DNA of 64,000 bases from Bathymodiolus brooksi (GCA_963680875.1 OY804588.1:80562829-80626828); one strand, 5' to 3'. Numbered from the stretch's first letter, positions 1-11,404 are shown. Notes: a model not told the origin generated them from the letters alone. Translations and numbers: made by a program.

Positions 1-1557
1 TGTAAATCAATGTTTATTGGAATATATAGTCCAGTTAATGTTGTTCACGGACCGTGTTTGTCAGATCAGGATGGCATCGTAGACATTGCATTCACCTTGC
101 ATTCAAGACAATGGATATCAATCGCTAACCAATGGGTAACAAGATCAAATTGTTCATGGCCTAGTGGTGATGTAAAGTCACAGATAATAGAACACGGTGT
201 TCTGTTTGGTCCTATCGGTTCTAAAGGATCACAGAATGAAGATATTGAATGGCGTATATCATTCTCTGTCGGTGATAAACTTTTGATATACTCTTTCACT
301 CATACACAATTACTCTGCTATGCTTTAATGAAAATATTGATCAAGGACGTAGTTAACAGGGACAGTCGCTGCAAAGACTTAATCTGTTCATTTTATATCA
401 AAAATATAATATTTTGGGTATCAGAAGAAATATCGTTATCAATATGGCGACCCGAAAATCTCATTTCCTGCTTCTTTGGATGTTTCAGAAGACTCATGTA
501 TTGCCTTGAATATGGAATGTGTCTTCATTACTTTATTCCTAAAATTAATATGTTTGAGAACAAAATAGAAGGACATGAACGACAACTCTTACTGGGACAT
601 TTAAGAGCATTGTGGAGTTATGGATGGCGTAGTGTCCTCTTGTCAGAACAATTATCTACATTTCCAATACTACAGCACCATATATATAATAACGTTGAAG
701 TACAAGCAGAATATATCAAACGTATATTATGTTCAACAGCTGTTAATATGACAGCAATATTTGATATAAAATCATACAAAAAAGCAGTTCACTTCATTCG
801 TCAATCTCGGAGATTAAAATCGTATTATCGTTATTTCATGAGTATAGTAGGTAGTAAGGCAGTACAAAGTGAACATGTCGTTAGTGTGAATAAAAACAAA
901 GACAAATACAAACAATACCGAAGACGTCTCTGTTACCTTACACAGAACATACATCATGACGCTGTGTCTGGTTGGTTAATGTTGGCCTCGTTTTACTACC
1001 AGACGAAACAATATGATACGGCTCTTTATATTATATATTATGCATTATCAAAGTGTACACCTGAAAAAGTCTACGATCAAGATAACTTAACGGATTGGCA
1101 ATACGAATTATTCAAAACAAGAACGGTACAAAGTTTAGAAATAACACGTATATTAAAACTATTACGTGTTAGGTATGTTCTCTTCACAACACAATCAACA
1201 TTGATTCCTGAAGAATTAAAATTAGAAGTTGTCAATGATAGCCATAATCTACCACCTGTAGTATACTCACATTTCTTACTATTTTTATGTCATTTTCACA
1301 TAAACAATGTAAATCAGTGCTATAATTCACTTAGAGATCTACAACTCACAATATCGAGGAATTATTTTATATTGGACAACATGGAAAGATCTAACTCATA
1401 CAATTGTTTAGGAATAGCTTATCAATTTATTGGAAAGCGTGAATTAGCTAAACGTGCGTTTCGTCAGGCTGTAGAACTTGCCCCTACATGGAATCGTGCT
1501 TCACAGAGACTGCAAATGATTGAACTGGTTCATTACAATCATATGAATCAACAGTAA
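1..1557 (+). CDS. Mab-21/cGAS-like nucleotidyltransferase with TPR-like tail, paralogue A (5' partial)
   Basis: The frame is open from base 1 (codons for C-K-S precede the first in-window Met), and alignment with paralogues B and C shows that about 135 N-terminal residues lie left of the window. The metal-binding GS and D-x-D part is therefore not visible. What remains starts just before the conserved VVHGPCLSD stretch and the third acidic residue (VDIAFTLHS). It continues through the Mab-21 helical core (EWRISFSVGDKLLIYS, then TQLLCYALMKILI) into a TPR-like C-terminus with a helical pair near WLMLASFYYQ and a final TPR unit ending in APTW. 518 residues are visible, ending at TAA 1555-1557. 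This copy has the longest C-terminus of the three. In this family such proteins are Mab-21-like or cGAS-like receptors; the ligand and product of this one are unknown. The ATG at base 10 is internal, not the start. Confidence 0.9.
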   Translation, partial: CKSMFIGIYSPVNVVHGPCLSDQDGIVDIAFTLHSRQWISIANQWVTRSNCSWPSGDVKSQIIEHGVLFGPIGSKGSQNEDIEWRISFSVGDKLLIYSFTHTQLLCYALMKILIKDVVNRDSRCKDLICSFYIKNIIFWVSEEISLSIWRPENLISCFFGCFRRLMYCLEYGMCLHYFIPKINMFENKIEGHERQLLLGHLRALWSYGWRSVLLSEQLSTFPILQHHIYNNVEVQAEYIKRILCSTAVNMTAIFDIKSYKKAVHFIRQSRRLKSYYRYFMSIVGSKAVQSEHVVSVNKNKDKYKQYRRRLCYLTQNIHHDAVSGWLMLASFYYQTKQYDTALYIIYYALSKCTPEKVYDQDNLTDWQYELFKTRTVQSLEITRILKLLRVRYVLFTTQSTLIPEELKLEVVNDSHNLPPVVYSHFLLFLCHFHINNVNQCYNSLRDLQLTISRNYFILDNMERSNSYNCLGIAYQFIGKRELAKRAFRQAVELAPTWNRASQRLQMIELVHYNHMNQQ

Positions 1558-1690
1558 CATTTGCTTAAAGTTAATGTGTCAAGCTGTATGATTCTATGGA
1601 CATTTCTAAAACAATTAAATTGTGTAGTGCTTACTGACAGAAAAATAATATTTCATAATTTCTAAACAAAATTTGTTTTCATTGATGGAA

Positions 1691-1696
1691 AATAAA
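1691..1696 (+). terminator. Likely polyadenylation signal of paralogue A
   Basis: AATAAA lies 134 bases after the stop codon of paralogue A. The equivalent flank of paralogue C (near 33525) carries a run of A followed by TAGC instead, so this hexamer is not conserved there, and none was found at the same place after paralogue B. Assigned by motif and position only. Confidence 0.45.
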
Positions 1697-1756
1697 AAAA
1701 AGACACGATTTAATATTAATATTTATTAAGTTAGGATATATGCTGTGGTCGTATTA

Positions 1757-1850
1757 TGTTATTGGTCTGCCATTGTCCTTGTTGTCGTTATCGTTGTTGT
1801 TGTTGTCGTTGTTGTCCTTGTTGTTGTTGCCGTTGTCGTCGCTTTCGTCG
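1757..1850. repeat. Imperfect GTT/GTC trinucleotide tract
   Basis: Runs of GTT, GTC and CTT triplets follow the segment that reads ATGCTGTGGTCGTATTATG. The same anchor occurs after paralogue C (near 33570), where the triplet tract is much shorter, so the tract expanded in unit A or shrank in unit C. It lies in the 3' flank and is not coding. Confidence 0.7.
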
Positions 1851-2134
1851 ATCTGTAGAAACAGTTGATTCTATGTGATAACCATATGACCGCCGTTTCT
1901 GAACGCTTAAATCACATATCACTGTCAAAGGATAAAAGTGATTTAAGGTGTGATAGGCGTACTAATTTCCAAACAAGAGGCCTCAGTGTGCAATATAATG
2001 TGCATTCTCTGTTTTTTGTACGTGGAACTTTTATTGTTTAATTCAATTACATTTTCGCCATGAATTCCTTATTTTCGAAATAAAAGACACGAGAACGGGA
2101 AATTGTAAAATTTGAACATTTTGTATTTTAGGTC

Positions 2135-2400
2135 GTTAGGGTTAGAGTTATGGTGATTAACGCCACTTTCAACAACATATCAGTTATATCGTGCCGGCTA
2201 GTTTTATTGGTGGAGGCAAAATGTAGTACATGGGGAAAACCACCGAACAGCCGTAAGTCACCGACAATCTTTATCACATACTCTTGTATCGAGTACACCT
2301 CGTCTGAACGGGAATCGAACGTTTGAGGTGATAAACACTGATTGCATTGGTAGTTGTAAATCGAACTATCATTCGATCACGACCACGATGACCCCTTTAG
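2135..2400 (-). repeat. tRNA-headed SINE copy 1
   Basis: Read on the minus strand this begins with a tRNA-like head (GATCGTATGGTAGTTGG-type A box, then a degraded GTTCGAATC-type B box). It continues with the tract meaning 'acttgcgg..ggtggttttc..', the conserved 'ccaccaataaaac' core and the 3' end GGCGTTAA(T)CACCA. The same 240-265-bp unit recurs near 3.6, 9.6, 22.0, 28.7, 46.8, 51.5, 60.1 and 63.9 kb. The family name is not asserted. Confidence 0.75.
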
Positions 2401-3590
2401 TTTTGTCATGGATTACTGTTGGACCAAGTACAAACTAGTCATTTGATTTTAAACTGTGGCTAATAGTGGCTTAAAGTCCTCAGTTATATTACAGTTTCAG
2501 AAATAAACTTCACGGAACGTGCCAATATGTTACAAGTAAATCTTTATGAATAAATTTATGTATATATGTTCAAATCAGATTTATATATATATATGTATAT
2601 ATATATATATTGAAATGGATTAGTTAATATAACCAGTAGCTACCTCCATCATAAATGGTGGCACAGCGGCTGCATCATATGATGATTCATATACAAAATC
2701 GTATTGGGATGAACAAGAAAAGTAAGTTCAGATCCACAGAGAATGTTCATAACTAGTAGTTGGACCAGAAAATCATTTTGCACTACCTTGATACCTTATT
2801 TGGATATTAAACTGAAAAAAACATAGTTTCAAATGAAATATTTTATTTTTGTGACATACCGTCCTATCGTGAATTTGAGTAATGATATGTTGGTATACAA
2901 ACTTCTAAAAGTCCGCGGGTGATTGGTGGAGAGTATTGGAAAGTGGTTATCCGTGGGTTACCGACATGCACGTTTATATGATCACGAAATTTAGTATTTA
3001 TTGAGTACGTATTAATGACAGTTTTAAAGCTAAAAGTTCACCTGCATAAGGTATACGTGGCCATTTGGTTTTTATTAATTTCAAAGGCATTTAAATAATT
3101 TGGTTTTTGAGCTTACCAGTGCTTACCTGATGTAGGTTATCCCAGAAACATGTCGTGTGCACTAAAAGACGGCGCAACATTTTCACTGCGCAGTTTCGAA
3201 AGTTTTTGATAGAGTGAAATCCGTAGCCCTATGGTCCGCAAATTTCAGAAAACTGGCCAAGGACTACGGTTCCGCAGCTGTAAACACATATGCTGTTGTG
3301 CATAATTTTATAAGCAATGATTTACAGTACAGGGGAGACAATCGAAACAGCTTTAGTAAAACAAGTAAAATGAACACAAATAAATAGATATACTGGTGCC
3401 ATCCACACCATTTCGAGAAAAAGAAAAGAAGGCATAAATCACAGGAACAACAATTTAGCTGGGAGAAAGGGGGATGCCATTTATTTATCAGCTCTATTTA
3501 AGTCCATATTTTATTTTCATCGAAAGAAATTTGCAGTCTATTTTCCCAGTCAGTATTAGAACAAGATCAAAGCCAATTCACAGAGAGGGG
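2401..3590. other. Unassigned AT-rich spacer
   Basis: There is no supportable gene here. It holds a TA-rich microsatellite (about 2577-2612) and otherwise non-repetitive AT-rich sequence. No ORF has recognisable protein-like content. Confidence 0.6.
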
Positions 3591-3831
3591 CTGTCGTGAC
3601 CATGATCGTATGTTATTTGGATTTACAAATACCTATGTAATCAGTGCCTATCACCACTGATGTTATGGGTTCGAATCTCGATCAAGGCGAGGTGTACAAC
3701 ATTATGTGATAAAGCTTGTGAGTGACTTGCGACAGTTCGGATGTTTTCTCCGGGTCCTTCGGTTTCCTCCACCAATAAAATTGACCGCCACGATATAACT
3801 GACATATTGTTGAAAGTTGCATTAAACACCA
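3591..3831 (+). repeat. tRNA-headed SINE copy 2
   Basis: The best-preserved copy on the plus strand. It has the head TCGTGACCATGATCGTATG, a good RNA polymerase III B box (GGTTCGAATCTC near 3668), the 'tttcctccaccaataaaa' core and the 3' end ATTAAACACCA. The short minus-strand ORF across it has no protein character. Confidence 0.8.
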
Positions 3832-3896
3832 TCAAATAATTTACAGAGTTACAGAGACGACTATTTACATAATATACACAATATATAAATACATGT

Positions 3897-4077
3897 ACAG
3901 TCAAACCTGTATTAAGAGGTCACCTTTGGGACAAATAAAAAGTGGCCTTATAAGACAGGTGATCTCTTAAAAGAAGTTCAATTCATATGATATTTTCTAT
4001 GACAGGACAAGAAAAATGTGACCTTTTGATACAGGTATCTGCTTAATAGAGGTGACCACATGGACAGCTTGGACTGT
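3897..4077 (+). mobile_element. MITE with ACAGTCAAACCTG-type termini, copy 1
   Basis: A 181-bp element starting ACAGTCAAACCTGTATTAAG and ending in the imperfect inverse (GCTTGGACTGT). The body reads 'gtggccttataagacaggtgatctctta' with no ORF, so it is non-autonomous. Related copies are at 4638-4801 (inverted) and 8902-9082, with a fragment near 10.2 kb. Confidence 0.75.
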
Positions 4078-4637
4078 AATACATAATTAAATAAACATTG
4101 AACTGAAATTGAGGAAGTGGATCAATCAAGAGGACATATCCTCTTGTTTACTACTCTGATAAATGCAGAGTTTACTGAAAGTATATATGAGGAGTTAGAA
4201 GACATCGTGTTATTATTTTAAATGACATGAGGTCTTTATTATTATGTCTTAATGCATGTATGTGTTATTAAATGTTCATACGACGAACGATAAGTAATGC
4301 AGCTGACCAAAGCAGCTATCATTGTAGATTCAAAACTGGTTATAATCAGAACCGGATTATCCTATTGGCAAGAATAAACTGCAGCATAGGGCCTCTCAAG
4401 CTTGGGGCCCTAAAAGGGTATGTAAATATCGCTAAAATATATCACGAGTAGTAAATATTCAAGACGAGTGCGGGCCAGGTAGACGGTGGCCCCGTCTGAG
4501 GGGGCATAATGTAATTAGCCTAGGGCCCCAAAAGGCCATAATCCGGCCCTGTTTATAACAGATCGCATTACAATACATCAATGAATGCAAGGCTTCAGAA
4601 ATACTCTAATCTACATGTGTCCAACAGCCAAGCATTT
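4078..4637. other. Unassigned spacer between two MITEs
   Basis: About 560 bases with no convincing gene. A GC-richer patch (4385-4550) contains GGGGCCC and 'aaaaggccataatccggccct' and may be the remnant of another element, but I could not match it within the window. Confidence 0.5.
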
Positions 4638-4801
4638 ACAGTCAAACCTGCCATTGTTGTCACCTCTATTAAGCAGTCACCTTTTTCTTGTCCTGTCATT
4701 GAACATTTTATAAGAATTGAACCTCTTTTAAGAGATCAACTGTCTTATAATGCCACTTTTTCTTCGTCCCAATGGTGACCTCTTAATACAGGTTTGACTA
4801 G
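4638..4801 (-). mobile_element. MITE with ACAGTCAAACCTG-type termini, copy 2 (inverted)
   Basis: The same family as 3897-4077 in opposite orientation: plus-strand ACAGTCAAACCTG at the left, then 'cctctattaagcag', 'cttgtcctgtcat', 'taagagatcaactgtcttataa', and CAGGTTTGACTAG at the right. It is slightly shorter than copies 1 and 3. A 65-aa ORF across it is a chance ORF. Confidence 0.7.
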
Positions 4802-4914
4802 ACCTATTATCTAGAAACAGCACCACTTGTTTCCGCTGTATAGAATATTGTCCTCTATAAAATAGGACCTCAGGTTCGAAATTCAGAAAATATTCATAGA
4901 TAATGCAATACCAC

Positions 4915-7170
4915 CAGTTACTCAGATGACAAAACCAGTCAATACAGTATCAAAACCGCTCATTCTGATATCACAACTTGTCACTCTGACACCACGATCA
5001 ATCTGATACCACAATCAGTCATTATGATGCACAACTAGTCAGAGCGGTACCACCGTCTATCACTGATACCACAACAAGTCAATTTGATATCACACCCGGT
5101 TAATCTGATATAACAACCAGTTAATCTGATATAACATACAGTAAGCTCTGCTATCATAACCAGGAACCCTAATACAATAATCAGTCACTCAGATACCACA
5201 ACCAGTTAATCTGATATAACATCCAGTTAGCTCTGCTATCATAACCAAGAACCCTAATACAATAATCAGTCACCATGATACTACAACCAGACACTCAGAT
5301 ACCACAACCAGTCACTCTGATACTACAACCAGACATGCAGATATCACAACCAGTTAATCTGATACTACATCCAGACATTCAGATACCACAACCAGTCACT
5401 CTGATACTACAACCAAACATTCAGATATCACAATCAGTCACTCAGATACCTCAATCAGTCACTCTGATACTACAACAAGACACTCTGATACCAAAACCAG
5501 TCACTCTGATACCACAACCAGACACTCAGATACCACAACCAGTCACTATGATACTACAACCAGTCATTGTGATCCTACAACTAGACACTCTGATACTACA
5601 ACTAGACATTCAGATACCACAATCAGTCACTCAGATACCGCAATCAGTCACTCTGATACTACAACCAGACACTCTGATACCACAACCAGTCACTCTGATA
5701 CTACAGTCATATACTCAGATACCACAACCAGTCACTCTGATACTACAACCAGCCACTCTAATACTACAACGAGACATTCAGATACTACAATCAGTCACTC
5801 TGATACTACAATGAGACACTCTGATACCACAACCAGTCACTCTGATACTACAACCAGACACTCAGATACCACAACCAGTCACTCTGATACTACAACCAGC
5901 CACTCTGATACTACAACGAGACATTCAGATACTACAATCAGTCACTCTGATACTACAACCAGACACTTGGAAACCACAACCAGTCACTATGATACTACAA
6001 CCAGTCACTCTGATACAACAACCAGACATTTAGATACCATCAGCAGTCCCTCTGATACTACAACCAGACATTCAGACACCACAACCAGTCACTCTGATAC
6101 TACAACCAGACATTCAGATACCATAATCAATTAATATGATACTACAACCAGGCATTCAGATACCACAATCAGTCACTCATATACCACAATCAGTCACTCT
6201 GATACTACAACAAGACACTCTGATACCAAAACCAGTCACTCTGATACCACAACCAGACACTCAGATACCACAACCAGTCACTCTGATACTACAACTAGTC
6301 ACTCTGATACTACAACCAGACACTCTGATACCACAACCAGTCATTTTGATACTACAACCAGACACTCAGATACCACAACCAGTCACTATGATACTACAAC
6401 CAGTTACTGTGATCCTACAACTAGACACTCTGATACTAAAACTAGACATTCAGATACCACAACCATTCACTCTGATACTACAACCAGACATTCAGACACC
6501 ACAACCAGTCACTCTGATACTACAACCAGATATTCAGATACCACAACCAGACACTCTGATACTACAACCAGACACTCAGATACCACAACCAGTCACTCTG
6601 ATACTACAACCAGACACTCTGATACTACAACCAGACATTCAGATACCACAACCAGACACTCTGATACCACAACCAGTCACTCTGATACTACAACCAGACA
6701 CTCAGATACCCCAACCAGTCACTCTGATACTACAACCAGTAACTATGATACTACAACCAGACACTCTGATACTACAACCAGACATTCAGATACCACAACC
6801 AGTCACTCTGATACTACAACCAGTTACTCTGATACGACTACAAGACATTCAGATACCACAACCAGTCACTCTGATACTACAGCCAGTCACTCTGATACTA
6901 CAACCAGACATATATATATATACCACCATCAGTTCCTCTGATACTACAACCAGACATTCAGATACCACAATCAGTTAGTCTGATATAACATCCAGTTAGT
7001 CTGATATAACATCCAGTTAGTCTGATATAACATCCAGTTAGTCTGATATAACATCCAGTTAGTCAGATATAACATCCAGTTAACTCTGCTATCATAACCA
7101 GGAACCCTAATACATTAATCAGTTACTCTGATACTGCAACCAGACACTCAGATACCACAACCAGTTAACC
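4915..7170. repeat. 21-bp minisatellite, about 2.2 kb
   Basis: The unit is close to GTCACTCTGATACTACAACCA, usually in 42-bp dimers that alternate GTCACTCTG with GACACTCAG. The ends (4915-5270 and 6980-7170) are degenerate and contain a second motif, 'tctgatataacatccagttag'. Because 21 is a multiple of three, long ORFs arise (14-residue Leu/Gln/Pro repeats in one frame, 7-residue Ser/His/Asp/Thr repeats in another). They shift frames between 5.3 and 7.0 kb and have no non-repeat ends, so I treat the tract as non-coding. Confidence 0.85.
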
Positions 7171-7519
7171 TAGAATGACTGGTTTGTAGTACCAGATTGA
7201 TACCAGATTGCATGCTTGAGGTATCGGAATGATTGATTGTGGTAGTAGAGTTGACTAGTTGTGATACCGATCGACTGTTGGTAGTATTATGTAGTAGCTT
7301 TGCTATTTACAATGTACATTTTTTTGTATATTGTTATTTATACATTTATTTGTACTTGTGGTGAGCAATATGAAAAAATAAAAATGGTATATATACATTT
7401 TATTTTTGTACTTGTGGTGCGCAATATGAATAAATCAGCTTGACTGTTATCTTTGTATTGGAGAAAGTACGACAATATAAACGCCATCAACCTATGTTTA
7501 CCAGGAAAACTTTCTCAGT
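7171..7519. other. Flank of the Frizzled-domain ORF with a local duplication
   Basis: It contains a roughly 55-bp tandem duplication ('tttgtacttgtggtg[a/c]gcaatatga' near 7350 and 7408). On the minus strand, AATAAA near 7335-7340 could be the polyadenylation signal of the ORF that ends at 7520. Confidence 0.4.
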
Positions 7520-8545
7520 TCATCCTGTCGCGCGTGAATGATTAAATGATGGAAGTTTGTTAAAACGAATAGGCTTATCAGGAAAGCGTTCACACCAAAT
7601 CTGTTGCGGCCAGTAGAATCCAAACTTGTTCGTTAATGGTTCACAACCATCACGTGACATGTGACACAATTCTTGTGACGGTAACACCAGGCCTTTACCA
7701 ATATCAGCCGGATCACATTTTGGAACATACAAAGCACAGAGAAAGTCCTTCAAATGTTCACTGCATTTCACCTTTACTAATGGGCAAAACTAGTGAACTT
7801 CTAGCCCTGCATCATCCTGATTTGTGTGGCCTAAGCTGTTAGAAAACTGAGTCATTGTGTAACCGATATCTTTACACATTGATACTGTTATAGGTTCACA
7901 CATGTTACCTATGTTATCATCAGCTGTAGGAACAACGTTACCATCAGCAATAGAAACAACGTTCCCATCAGCAATAGAAACAACGTTACCATCAGCAATA
8001 GAAATAACTTTACCATCAGCAATAGAAATAACGTTACCATCAGCAATAGAAATAACGTTACCATCAGCAATAGAAACAACGTTACCATCAGCAATAGAAA
8101 TAACGTTACCATCAGCAATAGAAACAACGTTACCATCAGCAATAGAAACAACGCTACCATCAGCAATAGAAACAACGTTACCATCAGCAATAGAAATAAC
8201 GTTACCATCAGCAATAGAAACAACGTTACCATCAGCAATAGAAATAACGTTACCATCAGCAATAGAAATAATGTTACCATCAGCAATAGAAACAACGTTA
8301 CCATCAGCAATAGAAATAACGTTACCATCAGCAATAGAAATAACGTTACCATCAGCAATAGAAACAACGTTACCATCAGCAATAGAAATAACGTTACCAT
8401 CAGCAATAGAAATAACGTTACCATCGGCAATAGAAACAACGTTACCATCAGCAATAGAAACAACGTTACCATCAGCAATAGAAACAACGTTACCATCAGC
8501 AATAGAAACAAAGTAATAAACCATTGCCATAAGATTGATTCCCAT
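7520..8545 (-). pseudogene. Frizzled-type cysteine-rich domain protein with VNTR, interrupted by one in-frame stop
   Basis: The minus-strand frame opens at ATG 8545 with a short hydrophobic start ([12 protein letters not shown]), runs through about 25 copies of an eight-residue repeat (VSIADGNV), and enters a Frizzled-type ligand-binding CRD. The CRD reads [10 protein letters not shown], then [13 protein letters not shown], a TAG stop (7790-7792), then FCPLVKVKCSEHLKDFLC, a GCEPL segment, and FGFYWPQQIWCERFP. The frame is identical on both sides of the stop, so this is a single nonsense change; Frizzled CRDs usually have Gln here (CAG to TAG). One of the two closely spaced CRD cysteines before the GC pair is Ser (PSQELC), and there is an extra Cys after the stop. 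CRD proteins of this sort bind Wnt ligands in known families. A seven-helix region is absent, so it would be a secreted type. Alternatives: stop-codon readthrough, an allele, or a sequencing error. Confidence 0.75.
7926..8517. repeat. 24-bp VNTR inside the Frizzled-domain ORF
   Basis: About 25 head-to-tail units of GTTACCATCAGCAATAGAAA plus four bases (AYAAC). Most units differ only at a C/T site that gives Val or Ile on the minus strand. One unit carries Ser for Asn and one Lys for Asn. The unit length is a multiple of three and no unit introduces a stop in the minus frame of the CRD. Confidence 0.9.
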
Positions 8546-8901
8546 CTTTATATTCTCATAGACAAGTGCCGTATGATCTATAGGAGAATATAGAATGACC
8601 GCCAGTTGCCTCCCTTATTTATGTTGAAATATTTCATTATCAAAACATGATAAAGAGCTTAAGTATATAAATAAATCTGACATCCTGTGTGAATCATGAT
8701 ATAATAATTAGACAATATATATGCACATTTCTCGTAATATCTATTAATATATATTTATTGGGAAATGTGATTGAACAACCGTCGGAAGTATTCTTAATAT
8801 AGTGTATATATTGTTGTTTTAGCACATATGTTGGGGCAATTTAAAAAGTTTGCTATTTACAAATGCATTTTTCAAAATTTGCACATTTTCGTAAAATGTA
8901 T

Positions 8902-9082
8902 ACAGTCACACCTGTATTAAGAGGTCACCTTTGAGACAAAGAAAGAGTGGCCTTATAAGACAGGTAACCTCTTAACAGAGGATCAATTCATATGAAATTT
9001 TATATGACAGGACACGTAAAATGTTACTTTTTAATACAGATGACTGCTGCATAGAGATGACAACATAAGCAGGTTTGACTGT
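8902..9082 (+). mobile_element. MITE with ACAGTCAAACCTG-type termini, copy 3
   Basis: A 181-bp copy starting ACAGTCACACCTGTATTAAG and ending GCAGGTTTGACTGT, collinear with copy 1. It sits between two similar host segments (8770-8870 and 9096-9205, both with 'caaccgtcgg[a/g]agtatt' and 'ttttagcac..gttggggcaatt'). The surrounding region was therefore locally duplicated. Confidence 0.75.
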
Positions 9083-9204
9083 ACATACAGCTTTAACAAC
9101 CGTCGGGAGTATTTCCTGAACGCCAACATTCTTAAAACAACGTTAATATATAGAGTGTACTTTGTGGTTTTAGCACTTAAGTTGGGGCAATTATAAAGTT
9201 TGTT

Positions 9205-9499
9205 ATTTACTTTTCAAAAATAATTACTAAGTGAAATACACATGTATCATATGCTATATTTAGTTTAAATCTAATTAAATGAAGTAAAATATAGTGATTT
9301 AAGAATGTTTTATTCCCCTTTTTAGAAAAAATAAAATGAAATTTAAAACGTGAGAAATTTAATGAGAAATGAAATAATATATGCTAAGCAGAAGTGAAAT
9401 AGGGTCATTTTATGTAACAAAAATCCAATAATTGAGTAAATTTTATGGAAACAATATAAAAGGACAGCTATAAGGTTAGTGTTTATATATGGGGAGTTA
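9205..9499. other. Unassigned AT-rich sequence
   Basis: No gene or structured repeat recognised. The minus-strand 64-aa ORF here is low-complexity and hydrophobic, with no supporting context. Confidence 0.5.
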
Positions 9500-9765
9500 T
9501 AGGTTAGGGTTATGGTGTTTAATGCCACTTTCAACAATATTTCAGCTATATCGTGACAGTCAGTTTTATTAGTGGAGGAAACCGGAGTACCTGGAGAAAA
9601 GCACCGACTTGCGACAAGTCACTGACACACTGTATCACATAAGATTGTATGGAGTACATCTCGCCTGAGCGAGATTCGAACTTACAACGTTAGTGGTGAT
9701 AGGTACTGATAGCATAGGTAATTATAAATCCAACTACCATACAATCACGATCACGACGGTCCCTT
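9500..9765 (-). repeat. tRNA-headed SINE copy 3
   Basis: A full-length inverted copy. Plus strand reads 'ggttagggttatggtgtttaatgcc', the core 'ttattagtggaggaaac', a B-box complement near 'gagattcgaac', and an A-box side ending 'gatcacgacggtccctt'. Confidence 0.75.
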
Positions 9766-10149
9766 GAAAGTCAGAAAATTTAGCAATGATAACATTGTAT
9801 ATTTATGTACATTACATAGTTAATATTGTTAACCTTGTGCTGCCTTCTTTTGTACTGAACATTCTGAATTGTTTATATCTGAATTGTTGCTATGCCTGTA
9901 TAGATTAAAACACAAATATAATTTTCATAAGTCAGTTTATTTCAATGTCATAGAGAGAAGTATTTAGTTTTTGGTTGCCATGGTAACAAATAAAAAATAT
10001 ATTTAATAAGATCAAAATAACTTAGTGGAAAAAAAATAAATGAGCATGGGTACTATGGTCTATAGCAAATTTCAATAAATGTACACAGAAGGTTAAATAT
10101 ACAAAATGTAGTCTAGTGCAGTGATAAGAAGAAAACTATCTAGAATAGA

Positions 10150-10260
10150 TGCCTTCAAACATGTCTTATGTGAAAGTTGGTCATATAAGACAGGTGGTCG
10201 CTTAATATAGGTTTAATTGATATGAAATGTACTGTGAATGGAAATAAAAATTTAAGTCAC
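10150..10260 (+). mobile_element. Fragment of the ACAGTCAAACCTG MITE family
   Basis: Contains 'catataagacaggtggtcgctta' and 'ggtttaattgatatgaaat', matching the interior of the copy at 3897-4077. Both termini are lost. Confidence 0.5.
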
Positions 10261-11400
10261 ATAATATATCTGTAGCAGGAAGCAGGTCCCCAATACACGG
10301 TTATTGATAAATGGGATTACTTTCATGGGCCGTGTAGTGACGTACCTGTTCCTGTTCGTATATGGGATATTTTAGGCTTAAATTACTACAAATCTACAGG
10401 TACAACATTCACTATCAGAAGTAATCACATTTAAACAAACTATATACGCAATGTGTTTTTAATTCTTACTCTTGGAGTAGTGTGACAGTTTAACTTTACC
10501 TTACCGTACGTATCTTAAACCCAGGGGAAAATCTTACTGTATCTTAACTTAAACCCACGGAAAGGGGGGAAACTATCACAAAAATGAATCAGTATAAATA
10601 CCAAATGTGGAATTGCAGACAATTCCCTCAGTATCAAACTGAATTCGAACTCAACTGGAATTGAATACAATTCCTTCTGGTAAACATACCTGTCGCGTTT
10701 AAGGCTTAGGTGAAGTCTCCCTCGAAATAGTAAAATTGCACGTCTTGTATTGTAGAGTAAATACAGAGGTTAATAAATTTCCCAAAAGTTCAGTGGTCCA
10801 GGACCAGTGAGAATCAGGAATCTACTGGTCCTGCATATCGGAATGAAGGAAATATAATTTGATGAAAGCACAAAATTAACTTATTAGTAACTGAGTGCAC
10901 GTGACATGTATTATTTAAAATGAATATTTTAGGTTGGCAATTTAATACCTGGTCAGATGCTGCTGTACAGTTACATTTTGTAAATTCTGCTTTTCATTTT
11001 GTCTTGGGCTATCAAACAGTAAATTTTCGTATGGGTTATACCTTTAAATTGGGCACTGTTGTTTTTTTGCGTGTGCACATTCTGGATATATTTTACAGGA
11101 TTTATCCCACATTTTTACTTCATAATAAATTCTCATTAGTATTAGCATGATCGCCGGTAAAATCATTGAGATTAGACTTCCAAAGATACAGAGCAGAAAA
11201 TGTCTTCGGAAGTTTAATTTCAACTAGATTAGTGTAACACAGTGCTTTTCTTACGATTACTTGAAAAATAGAGAAAGGATATTGCTACAATTTTAATACA
11301 GAATATTTATAAAGTGCGTAGAATCAATATTTCGAATTAAGTTACTAATTTAACATTACATTATTATACTTGGTTAACTGTTAGATAACACTAGGCCTGC
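10261..11400. other. Spacer after gene unit A, no gene seen
   Basis: AT-rich single-copy-looking sequence. The 76-aa ORF at 10920-11150 shows no family resemblance and no splice or repeat context that would support it. Confidence 0.5.
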
Positions 11401-11404
11401 TCTG

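Noticed and set aside
10..66. ATG at base 10 as the start of paralogue A
   Set aside because: The frame is open to base 1 and aligns with internal residues of B and C; the ATG is internal.
3591..3720. A tRNA gene at the SINE heads
   Set aside because: Only A- and B-box-like sequence is present; no cloverleaf can be completed and the head continues into SINE body.
5275..6978. Long ORFs as a mucin-like or Leu/Gln/Pro-repeat protein
   Set aside because: They arise from a 21-bp minisatellite (multiple of three), change frame along the tract and lack unique ends, signal peptide or splice context.
7902..8516. Plus-strand and second minus-frame ORFs across the 24-bp VNTR
   Set aside because: A 24-bp repeat without stops is open in several frames; only the minus frame continuing into the Frizzled-type domain is supported.
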